Source: Billgrantia lactosivorans
GTDB lineage: Bacteria; Pseudomonadota; Gammaproteobacteria; Pseudomonadales; Halomonadaceae
Direction: 5' to 3'
Assembly (NCBI RefSeq): GCF_003254665.1
Contig: NZ_QHGY01000005.1
Coordinates: 62,001 to 126,000, forward strand
DNA: 64,000 nucleotides
The translations under genes and the position numbers were made by a program. The notes under the pieces were generated by a model. That model had not been told where the DNA came from and did no database searches. It saw only the letters and a list, made by a program, of their open reading frames with translations. Positions 7,885 to 18,279 of the stretch are shown here, piece by piece. The stretch's first letter is position 1. Every line of letters begins with the position of its first letter.

Positions 7885-8174
7885 GAGCCGCGCCCCTCTG
7901 ATCCGTGACATGTAACTTGCCTGCCAGGCGCCGTCGAAACGGGCCCCTGGCGAATGTAGAGCAAGGCTAACAGCTTACGTAGCGTAACCAAACCGCCAAA
8001 TGGCAGGTAAAAAACGGGCTTTTCCCGCCTTTGGACTGGATGGCGGCTCGCATAATAGCGTTCATCACAGTTGCGCCCCTCGGGGCAGCCAGAACGCGGT
8101 GAACGGATGCAGTCGATGCCACCTCCCAGCAACACCTACCTAGCAGCCGGCGGCGCTCTCCTTCGGGGGAACGC

Positions 8175-9914
8175 ATGAGCAACGGCGCCACGACGCAACA
8201 GCGTCAGGACTCCCCCGGCAGCGGCGCTTCCGCTGCACTGCTGGAACGGTTGCAGCAGCAGCTTCGCGGGAACCCGCTGATCGCCGTGCTGATCGGTGGC
8301 GCCGCCATGGTCGCCATCGTCGTGGCCCTGCTGATGTGGGCGCGCGAGCCGGAGTACCGCGTGCTCTACAGCAACCTTACCGAGGCCGACGGCGGGCGCA
8401 TCATCGGTGAGCTGGAGAGCCGCGGCGTGCCCTATCGCTTCAACGAGGGCGGCACCGCCCTGCTGGTGCCGGGCGATGCCGTGCATGGCCTGCGCCTGCA
8501 GCTGGCCGAGCAGGGCCTGCCGCGCGGCGGCAACGTCGGCTTCGAACTGATGGACGGCCAGGCCTTCGGCGTCAGCCAGTTCGCCGAACAGGTCAACTTC
8601 CAGCGCGGTCTCGAGGGCGAACTGTCGCGCTCCATCGAATCCCTGGGGCCGGTGGAGCGCGCCCGGGTGCACCTGGCGATGACCCGCGACTCGGTGTTCG
8701 TGCGCGACCGCGAGCCCGCCAAGGCCTCGGTCATCGTGACCCTCGAGCCGGGCCGGGTCATCGGCGACGGCCAGGTCAACGCCATCATCCACATGGTATC
8801 GAGCAGCGTGGCGGACCTGGCCGCCGAGAACGTCACCGTGGTCGACCAGAACGGTCGCATGCTGTCGATGCCGAACAGCCAGGGGCGCGGCCTCGACGCG
8901 ACACAGCTCGACTACGTCGCCGAGGTCGAGCGCTCGTTCCAGCAGCGCATCGAGAACATCCTGTCGCCGATTCTCGGCCGTGACCGCATCAGCGCCCAGG
9001 TGGCCGCCCAGATCGACTTCTCGCGCCGCGAGGAGACCAGCGAACGCTTCGGCCCCAACCAGCCGCCCAACGAAGCCGCCGTGCGCAGCCGCCAGTCCAG
9101 CCTCAACTACAACGGCGGCGACGGCGTGGCGCTGGGCATTCCCGGCGCGCTGAGCAACACGCCGCCGGGAGTGGCGCCCTCGCCCATCGAGCTGCCCACC
9201 GACGAAGAGGGCGAGCTTACCGAAGAGGCCGAGCAGAGCCTGCAGGCGCTGAACAACCTGAGCCAGGACGACGTCATCAACTACGAAGTCGACCGCAACA
9301 TCCAGCACATCCAGCACCGCCAGGGCCAGGTGACTCGCCTGACGGCCGCGGTGGTGGTGGACTATCGCGAGGAGCGCGACGAGAACGGCGAATGGCACAG
9401 CGTGGCGCTCAGCGAGGCCGAGATCGCCCAGATCGAGCGCCTGGTGCGCCAGGCCATCGGCTTCTCCCAGGCCCGCGGCGACGAGATCGAAGTGGTCAAC
9501 AGCCCGTTCAGCCGCGTCGTCGAGGAGGGCGAGGAGCTCGAGTGGTGGCAGTCGCCCGAGATCCATGCACTGGCGCTGACCATCGGCCGCTACCTGCTGG
9601 TGGCACTGGGCATCCTGCTCGGCTACCTGCTGATCCTGCGCCCGCTGATCAAGCGTCATACCGAGCGGCCCGTGCTGGCCACCGCCCCGGGCACCGGCCT
9701 GCAGGTTCGCGTGGGTGACGATGCCGAAGCCAGCGAAGGCGAGCTGGAGGCGGCGGGCGAAGGCGATGACGACTTGCGCCCGTACCAGAAGCCGAAGCGC
9801 AAGCGCCGCTCGTCGGCCTACGAAGACCATCTGGCCGAGCTGCGTGAGCTCGCCCAGGAAGACCCCCGCATGATCGCCATGATCGTTCGCAGCTGGATGA
9901 ACAAGCATGAGTAG
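8175..9914 (+). CDS. fliF: flagellar MS-ring protein FliF
   Basis: 579 residues, normal for FliF, the inner-membrane MS ring on which the export gate and C ring assemble. The first membrane helix is at about 35-55 (PLIAVLIGGAAMVAIVVALL). A YscJ/FliF secretin-like domain follows with RVLYSNL and SQFAEQVNFQRGLEGEL. The second helix is at about 458-480 (GRYLLVALGILLGYLLIL). The acidic C-terminal tail would bind FliG. It is the first gene of the plus-strand fliF-R block and overlaps fliG by 8 bases. In the upstream gap CATAAT at 8051 is a possible -10, but no matching -35 was seen. Confidence 0.97.
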   Translation: MSNGATTQQRQDSPGSGASAALLERLQQQLRGNPLIAVLIGGAAMVAIVVALLMWAREPEYRVLYSNLTEADGGRIIGELESRGVPYRFNEGGTALLVPGDAVHGLRLQLAEQGLPRGGNVGFELMDGQAFGVSQFAEQVNFQRGLEGELSRSIESLGPVERARVHLAMTRDSVFVRDREPAKASVIVTLEPGRVIGDGQVNAIIHMVSSSVADLAAENVTVVDQNGRMLSMPNSQGRGLDATQLDYVAEVERSFQQRIENILSPILGRDRISAQVAAQIDFSRREETSERFGPNQPPNEAAVRSRQSSLNYNGGDGVALGIPGALSNTPPGVAPSPIELPTDEEGELTEEAEQSLQALNNLSQDDVINYEVDRNIQHIQHRQGQVTRLTAAVVVDYREERDENGEWHSVALSEAEIAQIERLVRQAIGFSQARGDEIEVVNSPFSRVVEEGEELEWWQSPEIHALALTIGRYLLVALGILLGYLLILRPLIKRHTERPVLATAPGTGLQVRVGDDAEASEGELEAAGEGDDDLRPYQKPKRKRRSSAYEDHLAELRELAQEDPRMIAMIVRSWMNKHE

Positions 9915-10911
9915 CGCCAAGACCATGAGCGGCGTACGCCGCAGCGCCATCCTGATGCTGGCCCTCGACGAGGACAGCGCCGCCGAGGTGTTCAAGTACC
10001 TCGGTCCCAAGGAGATCCAGCAGCTCAGCATGGAGATGGCCGAGATGGACCAGGTCTCCCACGAGGACATGCAGCAGGTGATGCTGGAGTTCCACCGTGA
10101 GACCGAGGAATTCATCGCCCTGAACCTCAACTCCAGCGATCACATCCGCTCGGTGCTGACCAAGGCGCTGGGCAGCGAGCGCGCCACCAGCCTGATCGAG
10201 GACATTCTCGAGAGCCAGGGCAGCAGCAGCGGCATCGACTCGCTCAACCTGATGGAAGCCTCGATGGTGGCCGAACTGATCCGCGACGAGCACCCGCAGA
10301 TCATCGCCACCATCCTGGTCCACCTGGAGCGCCACCAGGCGGCCGACGTGCTGGAACTCTTCGACGACAAGCTGCGCAACGACGTGGTGCTGCGTATCGC
10401 CACCTTCAGCGGCGTGCAGCCGGCGGCACTGCAGGAGCTCACCGAAGTGCTCTCGGGCATGCTCGACGGCCAGAACCTCAAGCGCAGCAAGATGGGCGGC
10501 GTGAGAACCGCCGCCGAGATCCTCAACCTGATGAACTCCTCCCTGGAGGAGACCGCCATCGAGACGGTGCGCGCCCACAGCGAGGACCTGGCGCAGAAGA
10601 TCATCGACGAGATGTTCCTGTTCGAGAACCTCATGGACCTGGACGACCGCAGCATCCAGCTGGTGCTCAAGGAGATCGACACCAACTCGCTGGTGGTGGC
10701 GCTCAAGGGCGCCCCCGAGGGGCTCATGGAGAAGTTCCTGCGCAACATGTCGCGGCGCGCCGCCGACCTCCTGCGCGAGGACATGGAAGCCCGCGGGCCG
10801 ATCCGGATCTCCCAGGTGGAAGCCGAGCAGAAGGCGATCCTCCAGGTGGTGCGCCGGCTGGCGGATTCCGGCGAGATCGTGCTGAGCGGCGGAGACGACA
10901 CCTATGTCTGA
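9907..10911 (+). CDS. fliG: flagellar motor switch protein FliG
   Basis: 334 residues, standard length. FliG couples stator torque to the rotor. The N-terminal domain binds FliF, the middle carries the EHPQIIATILVHL motif that contacts FliM, and the C-terminal domain has the charged torque helix (DDRSIQLVLKEID). Overlaps fliF by 8 bases and fliH by 8, indicating translational coupling. Confidence 0.98.
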   Translation: MSSAKTMSGVRRSAILMLALDEDSAAEVFKYLGPKEIQQLSMEMAEMDQVSHEDMQQVMLEFHRETEEFIALNLNSSDHIRSVLTKALGSERATSLIEDILESQGSSSGIDSLNLMEASMVAELIRDEHPQIIATILVHLERHQAADVLELFDDKLRNDVVLRIATFSGVQPAALQELTEVLSGMLDGQNLKRSKMGGVRTAAEILNLMNSSLEETAIETVRAHSEDLAQKIIDEMFLFENLMDLDDRSIQLVLKEIDTNSLVVALKGAPEGLMEKFLRNMSRRAADLLREDMEARGPIRISQVEAEQKAILQVVRRLADSGEIVLSGGDDTYV

Positions 10912-11650
10912 GCGGGCGCCCTCCTCGTCACAGCGCCATGCGCCCTGGCAGCGCTGGCAGATGGGCCAGCTGCACGACGAGAGCTTGCTCGAGCGCCCCG
11001 CCCAGGAGCTCGACCCCGCCGAGCAGGCCAGGCGCCGCGAAGCCTTCCAGCGTCAGGCCGAGCTGAAGGCCCTGCGCGAGAAGGTCATGCAGGAAGCGCG
11101 CGAGGAAGGCTACCGGGCCGGCTTCGAGACGGGGCGCAGCGAAGGCCATGCCCAGGGCTTGAAGGAGGGGCGCGAGGAGGCCGAGCGCGAGCTCGAGCAG
11201 CGCACGCGGGAGCTCGTCACGCCGCTGAAGCCGCTGGCCGAGCAGTTCGCCGACGCCCTGGCGAAGCTCGACGAAGAGATCGCCACGGACCTGGTGGAGC
11301 TGGCCCTCGCGACGGGCCACCAGCTGGCCGGCGAAGCGCTCAAGGCACGCCCGCGCCAGGTGCTGGAGCTGGTCAAGGCGCTGCTGCACACCGAGCCGCC
11401 GCTGGTCGGCCAGCAGCGCCTGTGGCTGCACCCCCAGGACCACAAGCTGGTGGAGGAGCACCTGGGGAGCGAACTGGCGGCCGCCGGCTGGAAACTGCAG
11501 CCCGATGCCCAGCTGACTCGCGGCGGATGCCGGGTGACGAGCGCCAACGGCGAGCTGGACGCCACCTGGGAGAGCCGCTGGCAGGCGGTGAAGGCACAGG
11601 TACGCCGGCGGCACACGACGACACCCGCCGATGGCGGCAATCAAGAATAG
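10904..11650 (+). CDS. fliH: flagellar assembly protein FliH
   Basis: 248 residues. FliH is the regulator and stator of the FliI ATPase in the export apparatus. Visible features are an N-terminal Trp-rich segment (PWQRWQMG) of the kind that binds FliN/FlhA, a GxxxG-rich coiled region (about 65-100: GYRAGFETGRSEGHAQG), and the FliH C-terminal domain. Followed by fliI after 15 bases. Confidence 0.95.
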   Translation: MSERAPSSSQRHAPWQRWQMGQLHDESLLERPAQELDPAEQARRREAFQRQAELKALREKVMQEAREEGYRAGFETGRSEGHAQGLKEGREEAERELEQRTRELVTPLKPLAEQFADALAKLDEEIATDLVELALATGHQLAGEALKARPRQVLELVKALLHTEPPLVGQQRLWLHPQDHKLVEEHLGSELAAAGWKLQPDAQLTRGGCRVTSANGELDATWESRWQAVKAQVRRRHTTTPADGGNQE

Positions 11651-11665
11651 CAGCGAGACGCAACC

Positions 11666-13066
11666 ATGAGCGAAGCGGCGGTATCCCCCTCCAATGCGCA
11701 CCGGACACGCTGGCAGCAAGCGCTGCGGCACGTCCGTGAGCGCGTGGAGACGGTACCCGGCTACCGTACCAGCGGGCGGGTCCTGCGCGCCACCGGCATG
11801 GTGATCGAGGCCGTCGGCCTGCGCGTGGCGCTCGGCAATGCCTGCCGCATCGAACTGCTCTCGCCCGGCGGCAACGAGGCGCCGCAGTTTGCCGAAGCCG
11901 AAGTGGTCGGCTTCGCCGGCGAGCGCCTGTTCCTGATGCCACTCACCGAGATCACCGGGCTGATGCCCGGCGCCAGGGTCTTTCCGCTCGGTGATGGCCC
12001 GGATCATGCCGCGCGCCGCTTCCCTCTCGGCGAGTCGCTGCTGGGGCGTGTCGTCGACGGCAACGGCGAGCCGCTCGACGGCCTCGGCCCGCTCGACGAC
12101 GCCCCGCGCGCACCGCTCAGCACGCCGCCGCTCAATCCGCTCAAGCGGGCACCGATCGACGAGCAGATCGACGTCGGCATCCGGGCCATCAACGCCCTGC
12201 TCAGCGTCGGGCGCGGCCAGCGCATGGGCCTGTTCGCCGGCTCCGGCGTGGGCAAGTCGGTGCTGCTCGGCATGATGGCCCGCTATACCGGGGCCGACGT
12301 CATTGTGGTGGGGCTGATCGGCGAGCGTGGCCGCGAGGTGCAGGACTTCATCGACAACATCCTCGGCGCGGAGGGACGCCGCCGCGCGGTGGTGGTCGCG
12401 GCGCCGGCCGACACCTCGCCGCTGCAGCGCCTGCAGGGTGCCGCCTATGCCACGCGCCTGGCGGAGGGTTTTCGCGACCAGGGCAAGAACGTCCTGCTGA
12501 TCATGGATTCGCTGACCCGCTACGCCATGGCCCAGCGCGAGATCGCCCTCGCCATCGGCGAACCGCCGGCCACCAAGGGCTATCCGCCCTCGGTCTTCGC
12601 CAAGCTGCCCAGCCTGGTGGAGCGGGCCGGCAACGCCGAGCGTGGCCGCGGCTCGATCACCGCCTTCTACACCGTGTTGACCGAGGGCGATGACCAGCAG
12701 GATCCGATCGCCGATTCGGCGCGGGCCATCCTCGACGGCCATATCGTCCTCTCCCGGACCCTGGCCGAAGCCGGCCACTACCCGGCCATCGACATCGAGG
12801 CGTCGATCAGCCGCGTGATGACCCACATCATCGATGGCCAGCAGCTGGCGATGACCCAGGCGTTCAAGCGGCTCTTCTCGCGCTACCAGCGTAACCGCGA
12901 CCTGATCAGCGTGGGCGCCTACAGCCCGGGTCACGATCCCCAGCTGGACGAGGCCGTCCAGCGCTACCCGCAGCTGGAGCACTTCCTCCAGCAGGGAATG
13001 CACGAGAACGCCTCGATCGAGGCGTCCCGACAGGTTCTTGCTGAGACCCTAGGAGTCAGGCAATGA
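11666..13066 (+). CDS. fliI: flagellum-specific ATPase FliI
   Basis: 466 residues. Energises unfolding and delivery of flagellar export substrates; a F1-beta relative that forms a hexamer. Walker A GSGVGKS (about 192-198) and Walker B-like [17 protein letters not shown] are intact, as is the T3SS ATPase signature ([19 protein letters not shown]). Overlaps fliJ by four bases (ATGA). Confidence 0.98.
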   Translation: MSEAAVSPSNAHRTRWQQALRHVRERVETVPGYRTSGRVLRATGMVIEAVGLRVALGNACRIELLSPGGNEAPQFAEAEVVGFAGERLFLMPLTEITGLMPGARVFPLGDGPDHAARRFPLGESLLGRVVDGNGEPLDGLGPLDDAPRAPLSTPPLNPLKRAPIDEQIDVGIRAINALLSVGRGQRMGLFAGSGVGKSVLLGMMARYTGADVIVVGLIGERGREVQDFIDNILGAEGRRRAVVVAAPADTSPLQRLQGAAYATRLAEGFRDQGKNVLLIMDSLTRYAMAQREIALAIGEPPATKGYPPSVFAKLPSLVERAGNAERGRGSITAFYTVLTEGDDQQDPIADSARAILDGHIVLSRTLAEAGHYPAIDIEASISRVMTHIIDGQQLAMTQAFKRLFSRYQRNRDLISVGAYSPGHDPQLDEAVQRYPQLEHFLQQGMHENASIEASRQVLAETLGVRQ

Positions 13067-13518
13067 GTGCACCGTCACAACTCGCGATGTTGAGTGAGAT
13101 GGCGCGCGATGCGCGCGATCAGGCCGGCCAGCTGCTGGCCGGCGAGCGCCAGAGCGAGCGCCAGGTGGCATCCCAGCTGGAGTCGCTCAACCGCTACCGG
13201 CTCGAGTATGCCGAGCGCCTGCAGCAGGCCATGCGGGAAGGCATCGATCCGGCCAGCATGCACAACTACCAGCAGTTCCTGGCTTCGCTGGATACCGCCC
13301 TGCAGCGCGCCCGGCAGGCACTCGATGCCCAGCAGCAGCGCGTCCAGCAGAGACAGCAGCAGTGGCAGCACGAACAGAAGCGGCTCTCGGCCTTCGATAC
13401 CCTGGTCTCGCGTCGCGATGTCGAGCGGCAGCGTCAGGAGGAGCGCCGCGAACAGCGTACCAGCGACGAGATGGCCGCCGGGCGACTACTGCGCCAGCGT
13501 GCCGGTGACGCCCTTTGA
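13063..13518 (+). CDS. fliJ: flagellar export chaperone FliJ
   Basis: 151 residues, almost entirely charged and Gln-rich helical coiled coil ([20 protein letters not shown], then [16 protein letters not shown]), as expected for FliJ, the central stalk of the FliI ring. Overlaps fliI by four bases; fliK begins 19 bases after its stop. Confidence 0.93.
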   Translation: MSAPSQLAMLSEMARDARDQAGQLLAGERQSERQVASQLESLNRYRLEYAERLQQAMREGIDPASMHNYQQFLASLDTALQRARQALDAQQQRVQQRQQQWQHEQKRLSAFDTLVSRRDVERQRQEERREQRTSDEMAAGRLLRQRAGDAL

Positions 13519-13537
13519 TCCGGCAAAGGAGACAAGC

Positions 13538-14806
13538 ATGAACATCCAGATGATCCTCTCCACCCTGCCGACGCCGCTCTCCGGCAAGCCGCAGGCCGGG
13601 GCCGGCGAGGGCCACTTCGCCCTGGCCCTGAGCCAGGCGGGCCAGGACGCCCGGGGCGATGGCGCCGCGCTGCCCATCTCCCTCGATGCCCTGCCGGGCC
13701 AGGGCCTGCCGCAGACCATGGCGGCACAGCAGGCACTGCTTCAGGCACTGAATGCCAACGCCGGCAAGCCACTCGACGGCGAGGCCGAGCCGACCCTGCC
13801 CGACGCCGAGCTGAGCGAGATCATGGCGCGGCTGGCACTGATCGAGGGCACCCCCCAGGCGCCGGTCGCGATCGACGCCCAACCGTTGCCCGAGCAGCAG
13901 GTGGCTCTCGCCGTTGACGAGCTTCCCGCGGAACTCGCCGAATCGCCCCAGGCCGCCCCCCTGGCGGCGCTCGCCGCCGAGCCCCTGCGCCCGGCTAGCA
14001 CCACGCCGCTGGTGAGCGTGCCGTCTGACAGCGGCGCGCAGACCGCCATGCCGGCCGTGCCCGGCCCGGCGGTATCCACGCCGGCGGTTTCCGGCGATTC
14101 GCTGAGGGCGCAGCTGGCCGCGGCGACGGCCCAGCAGGCCGATGGCGACGCCGAGGCGCCGACACGTGCCGTCGAGTTCTCGAATACCCTCACCAAGGCG
14201 TCGGCGCTGCAGGCCGCTGCCGGCGAGCCGCGGGCGATGGTCGCCGAGGCATCGCGAGGCGGCTTCGTGCCGGAATCCGCGCCGCTGGCCCAGCCCTCCA
14301 CCACCCCGACAGCCCCGACCGCTGCGGCACCGCAGCCCCTGCCTGCCGCTCACGCCAGCCTTGCCGCTCCGGTCCAGAGCCCGGCCTGGCCCAACCAGCT
14401 GGGGCAGCAACTGGTGCAGTTCGCCCGCAAGGGCGGCGAACAGCAGGTCGAGTTGCGCCTGAACCCGGCCGAGCTGGGGCCGCTCTCGGTGACCCTGAAG
14501 ATGACCGAACAGGGCGCCCAGGCGCAGTTCCTGTCCGCTCACGCCCAGGTGCGCCAGGTGCTGGAGCAGGCCATTCCGCAGCTTCGCGAGGCGCTGGCCG
14601 AGCAGGGCATCAGCCTCGGCGAGACCTCGGTAGGCGAGCAGCGCCGGCAGGATGGCCAGGCATTCGCCGGGGATGACGGCCGCGGCGGACAGGGCGCGCC
14701 GGCCCAGGGCGAGGACGACCTGGCCCTGGCGGGGATCGACGGGCCGGGCGCAGCCCAGGCCGCCGCCACGCTTTCGCTGGATGGCCGCGTGAACCTCTAC
14801 GCTTGA
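13538..14806 (+). CDS. fliK: flagellar hook-length control protein FliK
   Basis: 422 residues from the ATG at 13538, preceded by AAAGGAG; the frame is open further upstream only inside fliJ. The long Ala/Pro-rich N-terminal and middle part is the molecular ruler. The C-terminal Flg_hook domain (about 290-385) has the conserved LRLNPAELGPLSVTL motif that switches FlhB specificity when the hook is complete. Last gene before a gap of 125 bases to fliL. Confidence 0.95.
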   Translation: MNIQMILSTLPTPLSGKPQAGAGEGHFALALSQAGQDARGDGAALPISLDALPGQGLPQTMAAQQALLQALNANAGKPLDGEAEPTLPDAELSEIMARLALIEGTPQAPVAIDAQPLPEQQVALAVDELPAELAESPQAAPLAALAAEPLRPASTTPLVSVPSDSGAQTAMPAVPGPAVSTPAVSGDSLRAQLAAATAQQADGDAEAPTRAVEFSNTLTKASALQAAAGEPRAMVAEASRGGFVPESAPLAQPSTTPTAPTAAAPQPLPAAHASLAAPVQSPAWPNQLGQQLVQFARKGGEQQVELRLNPAELGPLSVTLKMTEQGAQAQFLSAHAQVRQVLEQAIPQLREALAEQGISLGETSVGEQRRQDGQAFAGDDGRGGQGAPAQGEDDLALAGIDGPGAAQAAATLSLDGRVNLYA

Positions 14807-14931
14807 GGCGATCTGCGCTTGAGACAAAAAGCCAAGATAGCCCCTTTCGCGCGGCTTGTTCCTGTCATCAGCGGCCGCGCGCCTTCGGCATACTCTTTCA
14901 ACGGCTAGACCAACATAGGTAATGCAAGGCA

Positions 14932-15408
14932 ATGGCGAAATCGAAGGGTGGCTCCCCCAAGCTGCTGTGGCTGATGATCCTGCTGGTGCTGCTCTCCACG
15001 GCAGCGGCCGGAGTGGCCATCTACATGGTGATGAGCGACCGCAGCGACGCAGAGGATGACAACCTCCAGGCCCAGCAGGTGGAACGCCAGGCCCCGATCT
15101 TCGTCAAGATCGACCCCTTCACGGTCAACCTGGCCGACGACGATTACGGCTCGCGCCTGCTCTACACCGGCATTTCGCTGAAGGTCGGCAACGACGAGAC
15201 ACGCGAGATCCTGGACGAGCACATGCCGCAGGTGCGCAGCCGCCTGCTGATGCTGTTCTCCGGCAAGCAGGCGAGCGAGCTGACCACGCCGAATGGCAAG
15301 CGCCACCTGAGCGAGGAAGTCATCACCGTGCTCACGGAGCCGCTGACCGAGCCCCAGCCGTCCCTGGAGATCAAGGACGTGCTGTTCACCGAGTTCATCG
15401 TGCAATAA
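14932..15408 (+). CDS. fliL: flagellar basal body-associated protein FliL
   Basis: 158 residues. One N-terminal membrane helix (about 12-32, LWLMILLVLLSTAAAGVAIY) then a periplasmic FliL domain (PIFVKIDPFTVNLADDD) related to stomatins. FliL surrounds and activates the stator. The last residues KDVLFTEFIVQ match the family end. An independent promoter in the preceding gap is likely but I cannot assign one. Confidence 0.95.
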   Translation: MAKSKGGSPKLLWLMILLVLLSTAAAGVAIYMVMSDRSDAEDDNLQAQQVERQAPIFVKIDPFTVNLADDDYGSRLLYTGISLKVGNDETREILDEHMPQVRSRLLMLFSGKQASELTTPNGKRHLSEEVITVLTEPLTEPQPSLEIKDVLFTEFIVQ

Positions 15409-15425
15409 CGGGTGCCCTGGCCACC

Positions 15426-16472
15426 ATGTCCCAAGACGATCTGCTGTCACAGGATGAGATCGACGCCCTGCTCAAGGGCGTCAGCGGCGACGACGAGCCC
15501 GATGCGCGCAGCGACGTCGACTCCCGCGTCCGTCCCTATGACCCGGCGACCCAGCACCGCGTGATTCGCGAGCGCCTGCAGGCGCTGGATATCATCAACG
15601 AGCGCTTTGCGCGGCATTTCCGCATGGGGCTGTTCAACCTGCTGCGCCGCAGCGCCGATATCACCGTCGACTCGGTACGCTACCTGAGCTACAGCGAGTT
15701 CTCGCGCAACGTGCCGGTGCCGACCAACATCAACATCATCGGCATGAAGCCGCTGCGCGGCTCGGCACTGATCGTGTTCCCGCCCAACCTGGTGTTCATG
15801 GTGGTCGACAACCTGTTCGGCGGCGACGGGCGCTTCCTGACCAAGTCGGAGGGGCGCGAGTTCACCAACACCGAGCAGCGCATCATCCAGCGCCTGCTGC
15901 AGCTGGCCATCGACGCCTACGAGGAGTCGTGGAAGTCGGTTTATCCGCTGCAGATCAGCTACCTGCGCTCGGAGATGCAGTCGAAGTTCGCCAACATCAC
16001 CAACTCGCCCAACGAGATCGTGGTGAACACGAACTTCAACATCGAGGTCGGCAACCTCTCCAGCAGCTTCCAGATCTGCATTCCCTACCTGATGGTCGAG
16101 CCCCTGCGCGACCTGCTGGCCAACCCGCTCAGCGACGGCCACCACGATCAGGACGGCTCGTGGTCCAAGCGCATGGCGGGAGAGCTGCGTCGCTCCGAAG
16201 TGGAGCTGATCGCCAACTTTGCCGATATCCCCACCCGCATCGCCCATGTCATGGCGCTCAAGGTGGGCGACGTCCTCCCTCTCGAGCTACCCGAGACGGT
16301 CACCGCCAGCGTCGACGGCGTGCCGGTGATGGAGTGCGACTACGGTAGCCAGCACGAGCAACGCGCGCTGCGTGTCATCCGCATCATCGATCATGGTGCA
16401 CAGAACCCGGTGTCGAAGGACGCCTTCATCAAGGGCGCAGCGCCTCAAGCCAAGGATTACAAGCATGACTGA
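15426..16472 (+). CDS. fliM: flagellar motor switch protein FliM
   Basis: 348 residues. C-ring protein that receives CheY-P. The N-terminal CheY-binding motif LLSQDEIDALL is intact (residues 5-15). The CheC-like middle domain includes the GGxG-type loop (FGGDGRFLTK), and a SpoA domain at about 260-335 docks FliN. Overlaps fliN by 8 bases. Confidence 0.98.
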   Translation: MSQDDLLSQDEIDALLKGVSGDDEPDARSDVDSRVRPYDPATQHRVIRERLQALDIINERFARHFRMGLFNLLRRSADITVDSVRYLSYSEFSRNVPVPTNINIIGMKPLRGSALIVFPPNLVFMVVDNLFGGDGRFLTKSEGREFTNTEQRIIQRLLQLAIDAYEESWKSVYPLQISYLRSEMQSKFANITNSPNEIVVNTNFNIEVGNLSSSFQICIPYLMVEPLRDLLANPLSDGHHDQDGSWSKRMAGELRRSEVELIANFADIPTRIAHVMALKVGDVLPLELPETVTASVDGVPVMECDYGSQHEQRALRVIRIIDHGAQNPVSKDAFIKGAAPQAKDYKHD

Positions 16473-17037
16473 TCCCAAGAAACCCGATCAGAACGTTTCC
16501 GACGACGACTGGGCGTCCGCCATGTCCGAGCAGCAGGACAACGAACCCGCGGCCGAGGACGACCCCTGGGCCGAGGCCATGGCCGAGCAGCAGGCGGCCG
16601 AGTCGTCAGCCGGCGCCGACGACGACCCCTGGGCGGAAGCCCTGGCCGAGCAGGAAGCGGCCGAGGCCGCGGCGGATGACGCCCCGGCGATGGCCAGCGC
16701 GCCCGCCTCCGCGCCCCAGTCCGCCGGCGACCGTGTGTTCCGCCCGCTCGACAAGGGCAAGGAAGGCGGCACCGCCCGCGACCTCGACATGATCATGGAC
16801 ATCCCGGTCAAGCTGACCGTGGAGCTGGGCCGTACCAAGCTGACCATCAAGCAATTGCTCGAGCTGGCCCAGGGCTCCGTCGTCGAACTCGACGGCCTGG
16901 CCGGCGAGCCGATGGACATCCTGATCAACGGCTACCTGATCGCCCAGGGCGAGGTCGTGGTGGTCGACGACAAGTACGGCATCCGCATCACCGAGATCAT
17001 CACCCCTTCCGAGCGGGTACAGAAACTCAACCGATGA
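16465..17037 (+). CDS. fliN: flagellar motor switch protein FliN with extended N-terminus
   Basis: 190 residues against about 137 in E. coli. The C-terminal SpoA domain (about 105-185) is highly conserved ([13 protein letters not shown], then [17 protein letters not shown]). The N-terminus carries three copies of a short module, DDxWAxA[ML]xEQ, with Trp at residues 16, 35 and 56, followed by an Ala/Pro linker. E. coli FliN has one such module (DDLWAEALSEQ). Start chosen at MTDPKK, which overlaps the fliM stop. C-ring and export docking role expected through FliH. Confidence 0.97.
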   Translation: MTDPKKPDQNVSDDDWASAMSEQQDNEPAAEDDPWAEAMAEQQAAESSAGADDDPWAEALAEQEAAEAAADDAPAMASAPASAPQSAGDRVFRPLDKGKEGGTARDLDMIMDIPVKLTVELGRTKLTIKQLLELAQGSVVELDGLAGEPMDILINGYLIAQGEVVVVDDKYGIRITEIITPSERVQKLNR

Positions 17038-17471
17038 GCAGCACCGCTTCCTCCGAGTCCGCCTCGGGGCTCGACTCCCTCGCCGTCGGCGGCGATGCCC
17101 TGGTGGGCATGGCCACCCTCGGCAAGACCGCCGCGGCCCTGGCGCTGGTCATCGCCATCATCCTCGTCTGCACGGCGCTGCTGCGTCGCTGGAACCCGCA
17201 GAAGCGCGCCGCCGGCGGCCACCTGCGGGTCATCGGCAGCGCCGCCCTGGGCAGCCGCGAGCGGGTGGTGATCGTCGAGGTCGAAGGCACCTGGCTGGTG
17301 CTCGGCGTCGGCGGCGGCCAGGTCAGCAAGCTGCACGAACTGGAGGCTCCGGCTCGGCCGGACGGGGAGGCCTCACGGCCGCCCGTCGAGGGCGAGCGCT
17401 TCGCCGCTCGCTTCGCCCGCGCACTCAAGCACAATGCCGGCCTGGGCGGCCGCGGGCGGGGAGATTCATGA
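17034..17471 (+). CDS. fliO: flagellar biosynthesis protein FliO
   Basis: 145 residues. One membrane helix (about 33-53, [21 protein letters not shown]) followed by a FliO cytoplasmic domain ([29 protein letters not shown]). Assembly factor for the FliP ring of the export gate. Overlaps fliN and fliP by four bases each (ATGA). Confidence 0.94.
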   Translation: MSSTASSESASGLDSLAVGGDALVGMATLGKTAAALALVIAIILVCTALLRRWNPQKRAAGGHLRVIGSAALGSRERVVIVEVEGTWLVLGVGGGQVSKLHELEAPARPDGEASRPPVEGERFAARFARALKHNAGLGGRGRGDS

Positions 17472-18220
17472 TCGGCTCGCCGCGCCTGCTCGCCCTGCTC
17501 GTCGCCCTGGTTCTCGCCCTGCTGCCGCTTGGCGCCCTTGCCCAGCAGCTCCCCGGTATCGTCAGCCAGCCGCTGGAGGACGGCGGCCAGCAGTGGTCGA
17601 TCCAGCTGCAAACCCTGCTGCTGCTGAGCTCGCTGGCCTTCCTGCCGGCGGCGCTGCTGATGATGACCAGCTTCACCCGCATCATCATCGTGCTGAGCCT
17701 GCTGCGCACCGCCATCGGCACCCAGGCCACGCCGCCCAACCAGGTACTGCTGGGGCTCGCCCTGTTCCTGACCTTCTTCATCATGTCGCCGGTGATCGGC
17801 ATGGTCTACGAGACCGCCTGGGTACCGCTGAGCGCCGAGGAGATCTCATTTCAAGAGTTCCTGCAACTGGCCCAGCAGCCGTTTCGCGAATTCATGCTGG
17901 CCCAGACCCGCGAACCGGACCTGGCGCTCTTCGCCAGGCTGGGCGAGGTCGGCCCGATGCAGGGCCCCGAGGACGTGCCGCTGCGCATCCTGGTGCCCTC
18001 CTTCGTCACCAGCGAACTGAAGACGGCGTTCCAGATCGGTTTCACCATCTTCATTCCCTTCCTGATCATCGACCTGGTGGTGGCCAGTACGCTGATGTCG
18101 CTGGGCATGATGATGGTGCCGCCGGCAACGATCTCGCTGCCGTTCAAGCTGATGCTGTTCGTGCTGGTGGATGGCTGGCAGCTGATCGTCGGCTCGCTGG
18201 CGGAAAGCTTCTTCATCTAG
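17468..18220 (+). CDS. fliP: flagellar type III export gate protein FliP
   Basis: 250 residues. A cleavable signal peptide ([18 protein letters not shown]) precedes the mature protein, as in E. coli FliP. Conserved FliP signatures are present ([20 protein letters not shown], then [12 protein letters not shown]). Five copies form the core of the FliPQR export channel. Confidence 0.98.
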   Translation: MIGSPRLLALLVALVLALLPLGALAQQLPGIVSQPLEDGGQQWSIQLQTLLLLSSLAFLPAALLMMTSFTRIIIVLSLLRTAIGTQATPPNQVLLGLALFLTFFIMSPVIGMVYETAWVPLSAEEISFQEFLQLAQQPFREFMLAQTREPDLALFARLGEVGPMQGPEDVPLRILVPSFVTSELKTAFQIGFTIFIPFLIIDLVVASTLMSLGMMMVPPATISLPFKLMLFVLVDGWQLIVGSLAESFFI

Positions 18221-18279
18221 GCCGGTCATTCATCCCGGCCTACGAAACAAGACCGAGCCCTGCTCGGCGAGGAGTCGCT

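Noticed and set aside
7885..8174. Promoters and FlhDC boxes in the fliE-fliF gap
   Set aside because: CATAAT at 8051 lacks a suitable -35 at 16-18 bases, and I could not fit a paired FlhDC half-site without forcing it.
8136..10130. 664-residue open frame antisense to fliF/fliG
   Set aside because: Shadow frame; it lies wholly over two confidently identified genes.
10928..13003. 691-residue open frame antisense to fliH/fliI
   Set aside because: Shadow frame typical of high GC; no domain recognisable.
13187..14932. 581-residue open frame antisense to fliJ/fliK
   Set aside because: Shadow of the Ala/Pro-rich FliK sequence.
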